A DNA stretch of 64,000 nt from Acinetobacter baumannii (GTDB lineage: Bacteria; Pseudomonadota; Gammaproteobacteria; Pseudomonadales; Moraxellaceae). The stretch lies in contig NZ_JADVOP010000010.1 in NCBI RefSeq assembly GCF_016508585.1, positions 62,001 to 126,000 of the forward strand, read 5' to 3'. The position numbers and the translations under genes were made by a program. The notes beneath the pieces are model-generated. The model saw only the letters and a program-made list of their open reading frames with translations. It was not told where the DNA came from and searched no databases. Of this stretch, positions 55,175 to 64,000 are shown piece after piece (position 1 is the first letter of the stretch; every line of letters starts with the position of its first letter).

Positions 55175-55508
55175 TGCGCGATGTCCTGTTGTTGTTTTAT
55201 CCGACTAAATCTGATCTTAACAAAACCACAAAAATCTTGCATTGTCTTTAATTACTGCCAGCAATGTCATAAATCAATAAAATAATACCAATAAATCAAA
55301 TGGCTAAAAAAACAATTTGTAAATGTGACTGAGTTACAGCTTTTATTTTCCAACATTTGTCATATTTTCTAGCAAAAAATACAGTCAAAATTGAGATTAT
55401 TCATATTTCATTTATTCCACGTAAATACTCCACAACAGGATTCAACATTCCTGAAGAATATTTGCTACAATGAATGCAATTTTTTACTTACTTTTGATCT
55501 GTTTTACT
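55175..55508. other. 334-bp region upstream of valS
   Basis: AT-rich, non-coding. It contains a TACAAT hexamer at 55466-55471 that fits as the valS -10 box, giving a leader of about 30 bases before the ATG at 55509. If so, the in-frame ATG at 55470 overlaps the promoter and is not used. No other feature seen. Confidence 0.5.
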
Positions 55509-58403
55509 ATGACTGATTCAGCGCAAAACATTGCTACGACCTACGATCCTACCGAGATCGAAAAAAAATGGTACAAGACTTGGGAAGAGAAAGGTTATTT
55601 TCAGCCTTCTCGTAAAGGCGATTCATTCTGTATCATGATTCCGCCACCTAACGTCACAGGTAGCTTGCACATGGGTCATGGTTTTAACAATGCCATCATG
55701 GATGCGTTGACACGCTATAACCGCATGTCTGGTAAAAATACCTTGTGGCAGCCAGGTACAGACCATGCTGGCATTGCGACGCAGATGGTGGTTGAACGTC
55801 AACTGGCTGCGCAAGACATCAGCCGTCATGACCTTGGTCGTGAGAAATTCATTGATAAAATCTGGGAATGGAAAGAACAGTCTGGCGGCACGATTACCCG
55901 TCAAATTCGCCGTCTTGGTTCATCTGTAGACTGGTCACGTGAACGCTTTACCATGGATGAGGGTTTATCCAATGCAGTTAAAGAAGTCTTTGTAAAACTG
56001 CATGAGCAAGGCTTGATTTATCGTGGGAAACGTCTTGTTAACTGGGATCCAAAACTACAAACCGCGCTTTCTGATTTAGAAGTTGAGTCTGATAAAGAAG
56101 AACAGGGTTCATTGTGGCACTTCAAATATTTCTTTGAAGATCAATCATTACGCACTCACGACGGTAAAAACTATATCGTCGTTGCAACAACACGTCCAGA
56201 AACTTTACTTGGCGATACTGCTGTTGCTGTTGCACCAGATGATGAACGTTATGCACATCTCGTGGGTAAAAATATCATTTTGCCAATCACAGGTCGTGCG
56301 GTTGCGATTGTCAAAGATGAATATGTAGATAAAGAATTCGGTACAGGCTGTGTAAAAATCACCCCTGCTCATGACTTTAATGACTATGAAGTAGGCAAGC
56401 GTTGCGAACTCGCAATCATCAATATTTTCAACAAAAATGCCGAAATTCTGGCTGAGTTTGAATACATTGCCAAAGCCGGTGAAGCGATTTCCAAAACAAT
56501 TCCTGCACCAGTAGACTATGTTGGTTTAGAACGTTTTGCTGCGCGTAAAAAGTTAGTTGAGCAAGCTGAAGCAGAAGGTTGGTTAGAACAAATTCAACCC
56601 TATACCTTGAAGCCACCTCGTGGTGACCGTTCTGGCGTCATTATTGAACCGTTACTGACAGATCAATGGTATGTCAAAATTGCGCCGCTTGCCGAACCTG
56701 CAATCCAAGCAGTCAAAGATGGCGAAATCAAATTCGTTCCAGAGCAATACAGCAACATGTATATGGCTTGGATGAACAACATTCAAGATTGGTGTATTTC
56801 ACGTCAGCTCTGGTGGGGACACCGTATTCCGGCTTGGTATGATGCTGAAGGCAATATTTATGTTGGTCGTTCAGAAGAAGAAGTTCGTACGAAAAACAAT
56901 ATCGCTGCTGATGTTGAATTAAACCAAGATGAAGATGTACTTGATACATGGTTCTCTTCAGGTCTTTGGACATTCTCAACGTTGGGTTGGACAGGCGATG
57001 AAGCAAAAGATAAAGAAAACTATTTCTTAAATACTTTCCACCCTACTGATGTTTTGGTCACTGGTTTTGACATCATTTTCTTCTGGGTTGCCCGAATGAT
57101 CATGATGACCATGCACTTCATGAAAAATGAAGATGGTACACCGCAAGTTCCATTTAAAACTGTGTATGTTCATGGTTTGGTACGTGACGGTGAAGGTCAA
57201 AAAATGTCTAAATCTAAAGGGAACGTGCTTGATCCGTTAGATTTGATCGATGGTGTAGATCTTGAAACTTTAGTACAAAAACGTACCACAGGTTTGATGA
57301 ATCCTAAACAAGCTGCCAAGATCGAGAAATCAACACGTAAAGAATTCCCGGAAGGTATTCAAGCCTATGGTACAGATGCAGTCCGTTTCACTTTCTGCGC
57401 CTTAGCCAATACCGGTCGCGACATCAAGTTCGACATGAAGCGTGTTGAAGGCTACCGTAACTTTGCCAACAAAATCTGGAATGCAACTCGTTTCGTGATG
57501 ATGAACTGTGAACAACAGCCAATTGGTCAAGAAATCCGTCAGGATCTGTGGGAGCTTCCTGAACAGTGGATTGTCAGTCGTTTACAAAAAGCGGAAGCTG
57601 CTGTCCAACAGGCATTTGCGACTTATCGTTTGGATTTGGCTGCGCAGGCAATCTATGAGTTCATCTGGAATGAATACTGTGACTGGTATGTAGAACTGAC
57701 CAAGCCTGTACTCAATGATGAAAACGTATCGAATGAACGTAAAGCAGAAGTTCGCCGTGTTCTTCTTTCTGTGATGGAAGCATCTTTACGTCTTGCGCAT
57801 CCAATCATGCCATTTTTGACTGAAGAAATTTGGCAAACCCTTGCACCAATGATTGGTATTCAAGGTGAAACCATCATGTTGGCGCAATACCCTGTGCCAA
57901 ACCCTGAACGTATCAACGAACAGGCTGAAGCAGACATGCTTGGCTTGCAAGGTTTGATTGGTGCGGTACGTAATATCCGTGGTGAAATGGGCTTAGGTAA
58001 TGCACGTCTGTTACCCGTATTGCTGCAAAACACAACAGATGCTGAAAAGGCGCAGATTGCACGTATTGAACCGTTGTTTAAAGCACTGGCTAAAGTTGAA
58101 AGCATTACGTTCCTAACCGATGCTGAGCAACCGCCATTGTCATCATCCTCTGTTGTGGGTCGTATTTCTGTATTTGTTCCAATGAAAGGCTTGATTGATC
58201 CTAAAGCTGAACTGGGGCGTTTGCAAAAAGACTTGGACAAAGTGCAAAAGCAACATGATCAGATTGCGACTAAACTTGCCAATGAAGGTTTTGTGGCAAA
58301 GGCACCAGCTGCGGTGGTTGAAGGTGAAAAAGCCAAGCTTGCTGAGTTTGCTGATCAGTTGGCGAAGATTAAAGCCAATATGGAACAGATTGCAGCGCTT
58401 TAA
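55509..58403 (+). CDS. valS: Valyl-tRNA synthetase ValS
   Basis: Class Ia synthetase of 964 residues from the ATG at 55509; the alternative ATG at 55470 overlaps the likely -10 box. The HIGH-type motif [15 protein letters not shown] is at about 42-56, the CP1 editing domain lies around 200-340, and the KMSKS motif [12 protein letters not shown] is at about 561-572. The C-terminal coiled coil ([22 protein letters not shown]) that contacts tRNA is present. A strong terminator follows. Confidence 0.97.
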   Translation: MTDSAQNIATTYDPTEIEKKWYKTWEEKGYFQPSRKGDSFCIMIPPPNVTGSLHMGHGFNNAIMDALTRYNRMSGKNTLWQPGTDHAGIATQMVVERQLAAQDISRHDLGREKFIDKIWEWKEQSGGTITRQIRRLGSSVDWSRERFTMDEGLSNAVKEVFVKLHEQGLIYRGKRLVNWDPKLQTALSDLEVESDKEEQGSLWHFKYFFEDQSLRTHDGKNYIVVATTRPETLLGDTAVAVAPDDERYAHLVGKNIILPITGRAVAIVKDEYVDKEFGTGCVKITPAHDFNDYEVGKRCELAIINIFNKNAEILAEFEYIAKAGEAISKTIPAPVDYVGLERFAARKKLVEQAEAEGWLEQIQPYTLKPPRGDRSGVIIEPLLTDQWYVKIAPLAEPAIQAVKDGEIKFVPEQYSNMYMAWMNNIQDWCISRQLWWGHRIPAWYDAEGNIYVGRSEEEVRTKNNIAADVELNQDEDVLDTWFSSGLWTFSTLGWTGDEAKDKENYFLNTFHPTDVLVTGFDIIFFWVARMIMMTMHFMKNEDGTPQVPFKTVYVHGLVRDGEGQKMSKSKGNVLDPLDLIDGVDLETLVQKRTTGLMNPKQAAKIEKSTRKEFPEGIQAYGTDAVRFTFCALANTGRDIKFDMKRVEGYRNFANKIWNATRFVMMNCEQQPIGQEIRQDLWELPEQWIVSRLQKAEAAVQQAFATYRLDLAAQAIYEFIWNEYCDWYVELTKPVLNDENVSNERKAEVRRVLLSVMEASLRLAHPIMPFLTEEIWQTLAPMIGIQGETIMLAQYPVPNPERINEQAEADMLGLQGLIGAVRNIRGEMGLGNARLLPVLLQNTTDAEKAQIARIEPLFKALAKVESITFLTDAEQPPLSSSSVVGRISVFVPMKGLIDPKAELGRLQKDLDKVQKQHDQIATKLANEGFVAKAPAAVVEGEKAKLAEFADQLAKIKANMEQIAAL

Positions 58404-58426
58404 TTTGAGCTTGTAATTTTCCATTC

Positions 58427-58461
58427 AAAGAAGGAAGCTTAATCAAGCTTCCTTCTTTTTT
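58427..58461 (+). terminator. Terminator after valS
   Basis: Perfect 14-bp stem AAAGAAGGAAGCTT / AAGCTTCCTTCTTT with loop AATC and a T tail, beginning 23 bp after the valS stop. Confidence 0.93.
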
Positions 58462-58474
58462 GATTAGAATAATT

Positions 58475-58848
58475 ATGCTTATTCCCCAATCTAAACAAAA
58501 TTTCATCAATCAAAATTTATCTTTCAATCATCCGACGACACTGTTAGAAATATTAAAATTCGAACAAAAATATGGGGTTAAACTTCCATAAATTTTTAAA
58601 CGATATTTTATTGAATGATACAGGTAAGCCAATTTCGGTGATGAAGGTCGTTCTTTCTTTCGCTGAATGTAGACCTGTAAAAGAATTAAAAGGCATTAAA
58701 AAATTTGCTTATGCAAATTGTTTTTGTATTTTCAGAATTCTTACTTTGGATCACTGCATATGCCGTCAAACTAGATGAATATGGCAATGAATTAGGCAAT
58801 TATGAAATCTGTAATATACACGATAAAGTTTGTCATTGTTTTGAATGA
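58475..58848 (+). pseudogene. Frameshifted SMI1/KNR4-like gene remnant
   Basis: Three consecutive frames together give an SMI1/KNR4-like protein. Frame 1 from ATG 58475 reads to ILKFEQKYGVKLP and then a stop, typical of the SMI1 N-terminal helix. Frame 3 continues with FHKFLNDILLNDTGKPI. A third frame gives MQIVFVFSEFLLWITAYAVKLDEYGNELGNYE, like the SMI1 core strands, ending at TGA 58848. At least two frameshifts are needed. SMI1/KNR4 proteins are often immunity proteins of contact-dependent or polymorphic toxins. No toxin remains nearby. Moderate confidence because the domain is read by eye. Confidence 0.5.
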
Positions 58849-59005
58849 GTTTATCACAATGATTATGACAAATGATTGCGATCACCTGTCATAACGATAA
58901 AAACTGAATTGAATAATTTCTTGATTTATATAGAGTCAGTATTCTGAATACAGATCACTACAAGAATTAAAAAGTAGATCCTATAATCTACTTTTTATCC
59001 TAAAA

Positions 59006-59725
59006 CTATTCTAAAATCAGTCGTGCACCAATGGATTGTATTGGTCGATTATTCGGATGCCCCATTAATTGCGTAAATGCCCCGATCTGGTCACTTGATG
59101 CTTGCTGAATTTCTTTAAGCACCACCCATCTGACACCTTCTGTACATGGTGGTGTCGTTAAAGAACCATTAAAACGATAATAATCTAACTTTTGAGGTAA
59201 ATAACTGTCAGCATTGTTTTTGGAATAAAGCTGATTACTTTCACCCAACTTTGTAGGCAATACACTCCAAATATGATTGAGTTTTTCATTTTCTAATCCT
59301 TGTTGAAACATTAATGCAATAACCGCCAACTCACCTTGCTCTGAAGCATGCACTAAGTGCAGTTCCATCGGATAGCTTTGACCATTAATATTGTTTTCAC
59401 TCGGACTATGTATATGGAATTGTTCCAGATAAAAATTCTGCCCATCTAACTCCAGACTAGCACCTTTGTTAAAGTCAATCTGCATCGTATGACCCGTATT
59501 TTGGACGGACTTCGCTGTTGTATGATAATTCAGTTTCAATGGTGGCAGATGAGCACTTACTGTATCTCGTATATCAATTGGAGATTGATTTACGCCTGCA
59601 CATGCTTGATATTTTTGATTGGTATTCGCCCAATCTCTGGAATTGTTATAATCCCAATCTGCTCCAGCCCACAGTATTGTTGAAACAAATAAACCCATTA
59701 TTGTAAAACTATATTTTAAAAACAT
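59006..59725 (-). CDS. Alpha-class carbonic anhydrase (periplasmic)
   Basis: Hydrates CO2 in the periplasm. 239 residues: signal peptide about 1-20 (cleavage after LWA), then the alpha-CA fold. The zinc-ligand histidines are H104 and H106 in QFHIHSPSE and H123 in ELHLVH. CAGVNQSPIDI and the SLTTPPCTEGVRWVVL segment are signatures, and the two Cys (C42 and the PPC Cys) form the typical bacterial disulfide. ATG at 59725 with AAGGGG upstream. It is monocistronic. Confidence 0.94.
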   Translation of the reverse strand: MFLKYSFTIMGLFVSTILWAGADWDYNNSRDWANTNQKYQACAGVNQSPIDIRDTVSAHLPPLKLNYHTTAKSVQNTGHTMQIDFNKGASLELDGQNFYLEQFHIHSPSENNINGQSYPMELHLVHASEQGELAVIALMFQQGLENEKLNHIWSVLPTKLGESNQLYSKNNADSYLPQKLDYYRFNGSLTTPPCTEGVRWVVLKEIQQASSDQIGAFTQLMGHPNNRPIQSIGARLILE

Positions 59726-60066
59726 AAAAACCCCTTAATTATTCGAATATTTTTAGCGTAAGACGCTTTATTTACAAATGCTCTAGTGATAGGAAAAGTA
59801 ATTCAGCTACAGAGCTTGACACGACTTTGGTAAGTAATTTTTTTAAGTTTTACCAACAAGTCTTATTAGATAATAAGAAATATTATCATTCTAATTCAAG
59901 TCTTTTTTTAATATCAGCTACAAACAACTCTATTTGCTACTCATTGTTTTCAATTCTAAAAAAGCACTTCATTGCTGACTAAAAAATGATGATTGCTGAA
60001 CTATGACATTGGTCATACGAAATACAAAGGTGGTCTTCGGTCTTCTTTTTTTTTTGGTACTGTTTT
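59726..60066. other. Non-coding region upstream of the carbonic anhydrase gene
   Basis: About 340 bp without credible coding frames. It contains a small inverted repeat TTGGTA/TACCAA (59827-59856) around a T-rich centre and ends at the left boundary of repeat copy 3. It presumably includes the carbonic anhydrase promoter near 59730-59800. Confidence 0.5.
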
Positions 60067-60266
60067 TATAGTGAGTTCACCTTAATCATGATTTATTTGT
60101 ATCTTTTCATCTCTGAAAAGAGAAGCATCACCCACGTCAATTGATTTAAACTTTAGATGTAAAGCGTAGCAGTATAAGCTTTGGATCATTAAACAATCTA
60201 TATCACCCTGATTTTATTGATCTGGAAATTATATTTACTGTAAGAGTTTTCAATAGTTTGATTATA
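60067..60266 (-). repeat. MITE-like repeat, copy 3 (about 200 bp, internally deleted)
   Basis: Read on the minus strand it starts TATAATCAAACTATTGAA and continues with blocks matching copy 2: CAGTAAA, TTGTTTAATGAT, ACGCTTTA and TTTTCAGAGATGAAAAG. The other end reads TATAGTGAGTTCACC inward. The part with the GGCGACATCC and AAACAAAGCA palindromes is missing. Its ends match the termini of copies 1 and 2, which suggests internal deletion of the same element. Confidence 0.7.
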
Positions 60267-60357
60267 GTGACATCCTAGAGCGCGACAAAATATCGCTTAC
60301 TGAATGAAGCTTTTGCAAAGTTATTTTTTTAATAAACCTCAAATTTAAATCAAAACA

Positions 60358-61200
60358 CTACTCTTTCAGTTGATCCAAAGCCGTCCCCTGCACAGGATTT
60401 CTTTTCCAGTAATAAGGTTGAAAAAAACGAAGCAACAAACGCCACGGTGTCATCCAGACAATGCGGGCATTGCGCTTGTGATTCTGACTGATACGTTTTA
60501 CCAAATAACCACACACTTGCTCAGGTGGGTCAATCACAAACATAAATAACCATTTCATTTTATGCCAGTTTTTAACATCACCCTGCTGCCAAGAAGAAAT
60601 CAACAGATCTGTTGCCACCATTCCGGGGCTTAATGTACCGATCAGAATATTGCTTTGCCTGACTTCTTTATTTAATGCATGATTTAGATAGGCAACTGCT
60701 CGCTTACTGGTTGCATAAGGCGTCATCCCTGCACTCCATTCTCCACGACTGCCCCATCCTTCCATGTTAAAAATCTGTCCAAAACCCTGTTGAGTCATGC
60801 CTTTTAACGCCACTTGTGAACCTAGCATCGTACCAAGTACATTGGTTTTAACCACATTTTCTATATCGGTATGAGTGATGTCCGTAAAGCCCCTTGCTGC
60901 ATTGCTGGTTCCTGCATTATTGATCCAGACATTGACCTGACCAAATTTTAAAATTGTTTCATTCCATAACTTTTGCAGGTCTTCATACTGAGCTACATCA
61001 CAACATATGCCATAAATTCGTTGAGCTGAATAACGTGCCCCTAAATCAGCAACCACTTGATTGAGTTGTGTACTGTTCCGTGCTGAAATCATAACGGACC
61101 AACCTAGCTTTAAGAAAGCCTCGGCTAAACCTAAACCAATTCCGCGTGTTCCACCCGTAATCACAACAGATAAAATTTGATCAGAATTTGAAACACTCAA
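60358..61200 (-). CDS. SDR family oxidoreductase (NYC1-like subgroup)
   Basis: A 280-residue short-chain dehydrogenase: GGTRGIGLG near the N-terminus, NNAGTSN, and the YATSK motif with Tyr and Lys. The region before Tyr reads NMEGWGSRGEWSAG instead of the usual NISS, so the Ser spacing differs; a similar NM-D/E-G-x-GS pattern occurs in chlorophyll b reductase (NYC1)-like SDRs. The start is TTG at 61200, with GGTGGAG six bases upstream; a longer TTG frame at 61224 is possible. Substrate unknown. The C-terminal segment is basic and hydrophobic (RLLLRFFQPYYWKRNP). Confidence 0.85.
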   Translation of the reverse strand: MSVSNSDQILSVVITGGTRGIGLGLAEAFLKLGWSVMISARNSTQLNQVVADLGARYSAQRIYGICCDVAQYEDLQKLWNETILKFGQVNVWINNAGTSNAARGFTDITHTDIENVVKTNVLGTMLGSQVALKGMTQQGFGQIFNMEGWGSRGEWSAGMTPYATSKRAVAYLNHALNKEVRQSNILIGTLSPGMVATDLLISSWQQGDVKNWHKMKWLFMFVIDPPEQVCGYLVKRISQNHKRNARIVWMTPWRLLLRFFQPYYWKRNPVQGTALDQLKE

Positions 61201-61349
61201 GATATTCTCCACCGACCTGTTCAATCAAGCTAAGTAAATGTGAATCTACAATCATACAACCTATGTTCAATTTAGGACATTTGACCTGACAAAAGCAATT
61301 TTTAAGATAGAATCTGAGGCATCGAAAATAAATAAATCGCTTAAATTAT

Positions 61350-61973
61350 ATGAATCATCATTTTTTTCTTGGAACTTTACTCATTTTTCTTGTTGGCTGT
61401 CATGAAAAGCCTGCCACGTCAATAGAAGATAAAGCAACTGCCCAAGCGGCAGTACAAAAAAATTCACAGCAAGCTAAAGCTGTTGTGAATACTGGTCAAT
61501 CATTGCCACCGCAATCTCACACCCAGCGACCGGTCAATAATCCTGTAGCATCGCCACAAGGCTATCATGTAGACACGACTTATTTAAAACAGCCATTATT
61601 AGTTGACCTTAATGGAGATGGGAAACTAGATAGCTTCCAAGTCTTAAAAAATCCAAATCAAAAAGGCATGAAATATCTTTTTGAATTTCGGATCTCCGAC
61701 AGCGACAAGGTTTATTTCTATAAAAGTGAAGAAGAAGGTGAAGATCTTGATATTTTTGGGCGCTTTGAAATTGCGCCAAAAACAGGTATCTATATTGATG
61801 AAAAATATCGCTTCGGTGAAAACGGAGACATCATCGCTGATGAGCAAATTGATCCCCAACACTATCTAAAATTTAAAGGTGATGGTGTAAAAGTAAATGT
61901 CCTTGAAGAAACCTGTGGGGCATCAGTGTTCTTCTTAGACAACAATAAAATCAAGCGAATTTATTTGTGCTAA
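61350..61973 (+). CDS. Putative lipoprotein with a Ca2+-loop-like motif
   Basis: A 207-residue protein with a short lipoprotein signal ending in FLVGC (about C17), a Gln/Ala/Pro-rich linker (about 18-75), and a C-terminal domain opening with LLVDLNGDGKLDSFQVLKN, a DxNxDGxxD calcium-binding loop like those of FG-GAP/VCBS or EF-hand repeats. Two Cys near the C-terminus may pair. The protein at 62808 has a similar loop. No function is known. ATG start. Confidence 0.72.
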   Translation: MNHHFFLGTLLIFLVGCHEKPATSIEDKATAQAAVQKNSQQAKAVVNTGQSLPPQSHTQRPVNNPVASPQGYHVDTTYLKQPLLVDLNGDGKLDSFQVLKNPNQKGMKYLFEFRISDSDKVYFYKSEEEGEDLDIFGRFEIAPKTGIYIDEKYRFGENGDIIADEQIDPQHYLKFKGDGVKVNVLEETCGASVFFLDNNKIKRIYLC

Positions 61974-61975
61974 CT

Positions 61976-62605
61976 TTATTCTTCATCTGCAAAAATTGCA
62001 TTTGCACCAACTACTTTAGAAATTTTAAGTTTATTTTGTTCACTCAACATATAAATTTTTTGTTTGATTGAATCACTGGTGAAGCTTCCATTCAGGTTTA
62101 ATACAATAGGGGCTTCACTCAATGAACCTTTGCCTCGATACTCTTGATTGATATCGTTTGTCGTGGCTTGATTCACAATCACAAAATGACCTGTGATGCC
62201 CTGTGCTTGACCACATGCCAAACTCTGTGGCGCCCAATCGCCGAATTGAAGAGTCGCTTTTAAATGATAACCTTGATTTTCCAATAATTTTTTCTGTTCT
62301 GGCATGGCGATTGGAAAATTCAAAACTTTCTGTTGCCCTTTCCAATTCATCAGCAATTGACTGGATGAACAAGAGTCCCGTATCTGCCCTGCACTCCCTG
62401 ATTCTGCTCCATCGGTTGAGGCAACACATTGTGAAACAACTTGCATTGTGGCTTCACCACAGTTCAGCACTTGAGAACGATAAGTCCTGTATTCAATAGT
62501 ATGGGCTAATAGTGAATCAGACAAAGAGCTGGATACAAAAACACAGATCATGACTTTAAAAAAACGAGTGGAGAAATGAGAAATCATACTTCTTATATCG
62601 ATCAT
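61976..62605 (-). CDS. Secreted protein of unknown function
   Basis: A 209-residue protein with an N-terminal signal (about 1-34, hydrophobic VMICVFVSSSLSDSLLA) and several Cys (NCGEA, QCVAS, DSCSSS, LACGQ) suggestive of two disulfides in the periplasm. Its stop is 2 bp from the stop of the convergent lipoprotein gene. No domain recognised. Start at ATG 62605; an ATG at 62587 is an alternative. Function unknown. Confidence 0.7.
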   Translation of the reverse strand: MIDIRSMISHFSTRFFKVMICVFVSSSLSDSLLAHTIEYRTYRSQVLNCGEATMQVVSQCVASTDGAESGSAGQIRDSCSSSQLLMNWKGQQKVLNFPIAMPEQKKLLENQGYHLKATLQFGDWAPQSLACGQAQGITGHFVIVNQATTNDINQEYRGKGSLSEAPIVLNLNGSFTSDSIKQKIYMLSEQNKLKISKVVGANAIFADEE

Positions 62606-62807
62606 TGACTCTTTTCAATTCTATATCAAATATTTACTTACAACTCTTAAAAATATCAAACAACTCATCTAAATGCATGAAATTGTTAATGATAAAAAAA
62701 TAATTGAGTGTTGAGATTTTTTTAGGCGTGCAATCACATAATTAAAGCTTGATTAAAATACATACTTTAAAAATAATGATAACCAAATCACAATATAATT
62801 AGGTAAA

Positions 62808-63296
62808 ATGATGAAAAATATCATAATTTTTATTTCAGCAATTCTGTGCTTATTGTTGACTCATATGAGTCATGCCAAACTTCCCCAAATACCCGAGAAG
62901 ATCCAAGTTGAAATTTTTAAAAGTGCAAAGTTTAAAAAAACCAATCTTGGCTGGGAAAGTCGCTGTAGCTTGGGCAATATTTCATATTATGGTGATCTGA
63001 ATAAAGATGGTCGCCCTGATGCAATTGTTGTGGATGGCGGTGTTGGGTGCTATGCAAAGACAGGAATTGGATTTTATGTGGTGACCCAACAAAGCGATCA
63101 AAAATGGGTTCGAATTTTTAATAGTCAAGGTCAACCTGAATTTCTTTCAACTCTAGGAAGACATGGTTGGCCAGATATTGCCATCAATGATGGATCGCAA
63201 TGTTTTAATGTTTATAAATGGAATGGGCAAAAATTTGAAAAAGATCGCCAGGAATACAGAAACAAAACATGTGCTAGTCCAACATTGCGAAAATAA
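62808..63296 (+). CDS. Secreted protein with a Ca2+-loop-like motif
   Basis: A 162-residue exported protein: signal peptide about 1-23 (cleavage after SHA), then a mature domain with YYGDLNKDGRPDAIVVDGG (about 60-78), a DLNKDGxPD loop of the FG-GAP/VCBS or EF-hand type. Two Cys pairs are possible (SRCSLG, VGCYAK, SQCFNVY, TCASP). Related in style to the lipoprotein at 61350. AGGTAAA precedes the ATG. Function unknown. Confidence 0.72.
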   Translation: MMKNIIIFISAILCLLLTHMSHAKLPQIPEKIQVEIFKSAKFKKTNLGWESRCSLGNISYYGDLNKDGRPDAIVVDGGVGCYAKTGIGFYVVTQQSDQKWVRIFNSQGQPEFLSTLGRHGWPDIAINDGSQCFNVYKWNGQKFEKDRQEYRNKTCASPTLRK

Positions 63297-63609
63297 TACT
63301 CATTTTTTAAATGTTCTTTCCACAACTGATCGGATTATTTTTTAAGGGAGAAATTGATTTTTGATATTCAATATTAAAACAAAATTTTATTTAATTAAAT
63401 ATCAATAACTTAAAAATAAGACATATTATTTTATTGCATCAACTTAGTGCAAAAATTCCAATTTAGTGCATGCTTTTGCTTTATATCGAGTCTTCATAAT
63501 ATTTTGAATTTTTTGATCTATTTTTTCATACGGTCAGATGCTTCACGAATAGATTTGGTTGGTTATACTTGAACCAATTTGTGACATATAGCACCAAAAA
63601 GAATCGTAT
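63297..63609. other. 313-bp region upstream of the ammonium transporter gene
   Basis: AT-rich and non-coding. The only notable signal is an inverted repeat TTGGTT-N11-AACCAA at 63555-63577, about 33 bp upstream of the start codon, which could be a regulatory site. No glnK gene precedes the transporter. Confidence 0.5.
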
Positions 63610-64000
63610 ATGCAAAACGTTGATCTTCTCTTTCTTCTGCTTGGCGCAGTGCTTGTACTCGCTATGCATGCGGGATTTGCTTTTTTAGAATTGGGAACAG
63701 TTCGTCATAAGAACCAAGTCAATGCACTCAGTAAAATCATTACTGACTTTTCAATCTCAGCAATCGCCTATTTTTTTATTGGCTATTATATTGCTTATGG
63801 ACAGCATTTTTTTCATACAAGTACCACTTTGTCTGCTGAACATGGCTACAATTTGATGCGATGTTTTTTCTTGTTGACCTTTGCAGCTGCAATTCCTGCA
63901 ATTGTTTCAGGGGGTATTGCTGAGCGTGCAAAAATGCGTTCTCAAGCCCTTGCAACGCTGTTTATTGTCGCTTTGGTTTATCCTTTTTTTGAAGGCATTG
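63610..64000 (+). CDS. Ammonium transporter (Amt family), N-terminal part
   Basis: The frame is open from ATG 63610 to the window's right edge, so only about 130 residues are seen. The sequence fits the Amt/Mep/Rh family: a first membrane segment LLFLLLGAVLVLAMHAGFAFLELGTVRHKN, followed by IAYFFIGYYIAYG and the SGGIAERAK motif characteristic of Amt proteins. The product moves ammonium across the inner membrane. No GlnK gene lies upstream, and no sigma-54 site was found with confidence. C-terminus outside the window. Confidence 0.88.
   Translation, partial: MQNVDLLFLLLGAVLVLAMHAGFAFLELGTVRHKNQVNALSKIITDFSISAIAYFFIGYYIAYGQHFFHTSTTLSAEHGYNLMRCFFLLTFAAAIPAIVSGGIAERAKMRSQALATLFIVALVYPFFEGI

Noticed and set aside
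63450-63609. Possible sigma-54 promoter before the ammonium transporter
   Set aside because: The best candidate (TAGTGC...TTTTGC near 63465) misses the GG of the -24 element, so it does not meet the consensus.

Overview
This window is chromosomal DNA from a gammaproteobacterium of the genus Acinetobacter (family Moraxellaceae). The evidence is a low-GC, AT-rich intergenic style, a complete pap2-adeIJK efflux locus whose three proteins read as AdeI, AdeJ and AdeK, three tandem tRNA-Gln genes between ispE and prs, and dnaG lying about 17 kb away from rpoD. The species cannot be decided from the sequence alone. Most of the window is conserved housekeeping DNA. There are no rRNA genes, no CRISPR array, no intact insertion sequence and no prophage.

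Layout. 0-2 kb: the 5' part of a secreted Acinetobacter-type protein (minus strand, runs off the left edge) and a flavodoxin-like reductase. 2-5 kb: pgeF-rluD, divergent from bamD. 5-12 kb: dnaG, hemA, then a lipoprotein/isoprenoid run (TPR protein, lolB, ispE), a tRNA-Gln triplet and prs. 13-15 kb: rplY, pth, panD. 15-17 kb: a DUF2157/DUF4401 membrane protein with a GDYXXLXY partner. 17-20 kb: FMN riboswitch plus ribB, a DUF1289 protein, trhO. 20-26 kb: DedA and LysE-type membrane proteins, a DUF4282 protein, a UPF0149 protein, a small acidic protein, rpoD. 26-30 kb: DUF493 protein, lipB, an SCP2-like protein with an iron alcohol dehydrogenase, and a PuuP-like permease. 30-33 kb: an HxlR regulator divergent from an SDR and a flavodoxin, plus small secreted proteins. 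34-40 kb: lolA, a DUF3298 lipoprotein, serS-cysG-trmL and rplU-rpmA, all on the minus strand. 40-50 kb: ispB, a 'Gcr-type' membrane protein and pap2-adeIJK. 50-64 kb: a more variable stretch with a YbjQ pair, an exported agmatine-deiminase-like enzyme, two SDRs, an alpha-carbonic anhydrase, valS, several secreted unknowns, an SMI1/KNR4-like pseudogene and the start of an ammonium transporter.

How the genes fit together. Envelope biogenesis recurs: bamD (outer-membrane protein assembly), lolA and lolB (lipoprotein transport), ispE and ispB (isoprenoid and quinone side chains) and AdeIJK with its PAP2 partner. Translation and tRNA biology form another group: rluD, trmL, trhO, pth, valS, serS, rplY, rplU, rpmA and three tRNA-Gln. 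Cofactor genes include hemA, cysG, ribB, panD and lipB.

The most interesting non-genic signals are a three-copy, MITE-like repeat family with matching terminal inverted repeats (about 32.9, 52.1 and 60.1 kb), a perfect palindrome upstream of pap2-adeIJK, a perfect 15-bp-arm palindrome at 33.74 kb, a near-consensus sigma-70 promoter inside the tRNA-Gln array, and an inverted repeat between the HxlR regulator and its divergent genes. I did not find a convincing, wholly new multi-gene system. Several listed start codons are GTG or TTG, chosen from ribosome binding sites or family length.
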